DNA from: Spongospora subterranea f. sp. subterranea
Lineage: Eukaryota; Endomyxa: Phytomyxea; Phytomyxea; Plasmodiophorida
Reading direction: 5' to 3'
Assembly: GCA_049724395.1 (NCBI GenBank)
Contig: JAUGWO010000103.1
Coordinates: 21,309 to 85,308, forward strand
Length of the DNA: 64,000 nt
The notes under the pieces are model-generated. The model was given only the letters and a program-made list of their open reading frames with translations, did no database searches and was not told where the DNA came from. Positions 63,231 through 64,000 of this stretch are shown here, piece by piece (within the stretch, counting starts at the first letter, position 1; every line of letters begins with the position of its first letter). A program made the position numbers and the translations under genes.

Positions 63231-63416
63231 CGCGGGCCTTCTGAACTATATGAGAAGAGTTGATCAAATTAAGAAGTGAATTTGATTCAGGGATGATTGC
63301 CAGATTGTACTTGCCCCCCCCCCCATCGTTGATCCCTCAATTGGTCACTGTAAGACAGTGGCTGGAAAGTCCGGCCGGACAGTCCTCCCCGTCGCCAAGG
63401 TCCGCCGAGCCATTAC
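63231..63416. other. Short spacer between copia and fold-back repeats
   Basis: Contains a run of C around 63316-63325. Possibly part of the copia leader. No gene. Confidence 0.4.
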
Positions 63417-63660
63417 TACGGAATCCGAGAAGGGCAAGAGCCAAGAGGCGGAAATTATGCGCAAAACGTTAGGACGAAAGATGATTATTACTGATCCAGT
63501 TCCTCAGCGTCCGACCGCTCACAATAATACTGCTTCAGGACGAGCATTCTATTATTGTGAGCGGTCGGACGCTGAGGAACTGAATCAGTAATAATGATCT
63601 TTCTCGTCCAAACGGTTTTGCGCATAGATTTCCACCCCTCTTGCCCTTCTCGGATTCCAT
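63417..63660. repeat. Long hairpin of a fold-back element
   Basis: Arms of about 115 bp pair around a loop at about 63540-63550; the inner 55 bp, including GTTCCTCAGCGTCCGACCGC, is nearly perfect. The arm ends carry GAGAAGGGCAAGAG and the motif GGCGGAAATTATGCGCAAAA. Confidence 0.85.
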
Positions 63661-63744
63661 TACTTGAACGACGTTTAATCTGTCATGGGAAGCCCGCTAC
63701 GGCATTACCTATAGGTTTTTTCTTACGTACTGTAAAATAGTTTT

Positions 63745-64000
63745 GTTGCTCACAAAAAACATTTTGCGCATAATTTCCGCCCCTTGCCCTTCTCGGATTC
63801 CATTTCAGAATGCAAGGGCGAGGACAACAGCGTCACCCGCGACTCTGGATATGGTGAGGGCGCACAGAGGACACACAACGCGATCGAACACAGATGGAGC
63901 CCTCAGTGGGCATGTTTGGCGATGCACTGTCCACACTCATATACCTGGTCGGGCAAGGGGCGGAAATTATGCGCAAAATGTTTTTGTGTGGGACTCAGGT
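63745..64000. repeat. Further copies of the GGCGGAAATTATGCGC motif in inverted pair
   Basis: The motif occurs in reverse orientation at about 63770-63800 (followed by TTGCCCTTCTCGGATTCC) and in forward orientation at about 63955-63982, giving a second inverted pair that ends at the window edge. With the hairpin at 63417-63660 this makes at least four copies of one terminal motif. Confidence 0.75.

Overview
The window is nuclear DNA from a spliceosomal eukaryote. Genes carry short introns (mostly 45-140 nt, often about 50-60 nt) with CTAAC/CTAAT-like branch points, there are no operons or ribosome binding sites, and host genes use TGA and TAA/TAG as stops. Glutamine synthetase reads closest to the fungal type from memory, and an EFG1-type rRNA-processing protein, PEP7/rabenosyn-like FYVE protein and GNA1 are present together with Ty3/gypsy chromoviruses, Ty1/copia and pogo/Tigger and PIF/Harbinger transposons. 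I infer an opisthokont, most likely an early-diverging fungus or close relative; the species is not identifiable from the sequence alone.

Layout. 1-2.7 kb: no firm gene, one long hairpin. 2.7-10 kb: cytochrome P450 (minus) divergent from glutamine synthetase (plus), then a 1.8 kb pogo/Tigger-like transposon with intact termini, then eIF5. 10-15 kb: copia relic, an unusual candidate secreted cysteine-rich repeat gene (minus) with a roughly 267-bp tandem duplication inside it, and a PIF/Harbinger fragment. 15-24.6 kb: inverted-repeat elements, gypsy relics (one folded into an about 1 kb palindrome), a bHLH factor and EFG1. 24.4-27 kb: a 28-bp triplet repeat, two CRE-like palindromes and a 2 kb array of 84-bp units. 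27-31.7 kb: an intronless dynamin-family GTPase and an inverted partial copy of it. 31.7-35.8 kb: a 12-exon MCM7 gene. 36.5-38.8 kb: gypsy relic. 40.5-51.1 kb: housekeeping cluster (FYVE protein, sugar-nucleotide glycosyltransferase, putative complex I subunit, TAF11, GNA1, RPC9). 51-54.7 kb: mostly unassigned. 54.7-63.2 kb: fossil LTR-retroelements (two gypsy pieces head to head, then a copia element). 63.4-64 kb: nested fold-back repeats.

The host genes are unrelated housekeeping functions (replication, translation initiation, TFIID, Pol III, UDP-GlcNAc synthesis, nitrogen assimilation, endosomal traffic) rather than a pathway cluster. The most unusual parts are the transposon carrying a second, antisense reading frame; the 84-bp array, whose unit contains a stretch nearly identical to coding sequence of the adjacent dynamin gene; and the cysteine-rich repeat gene.
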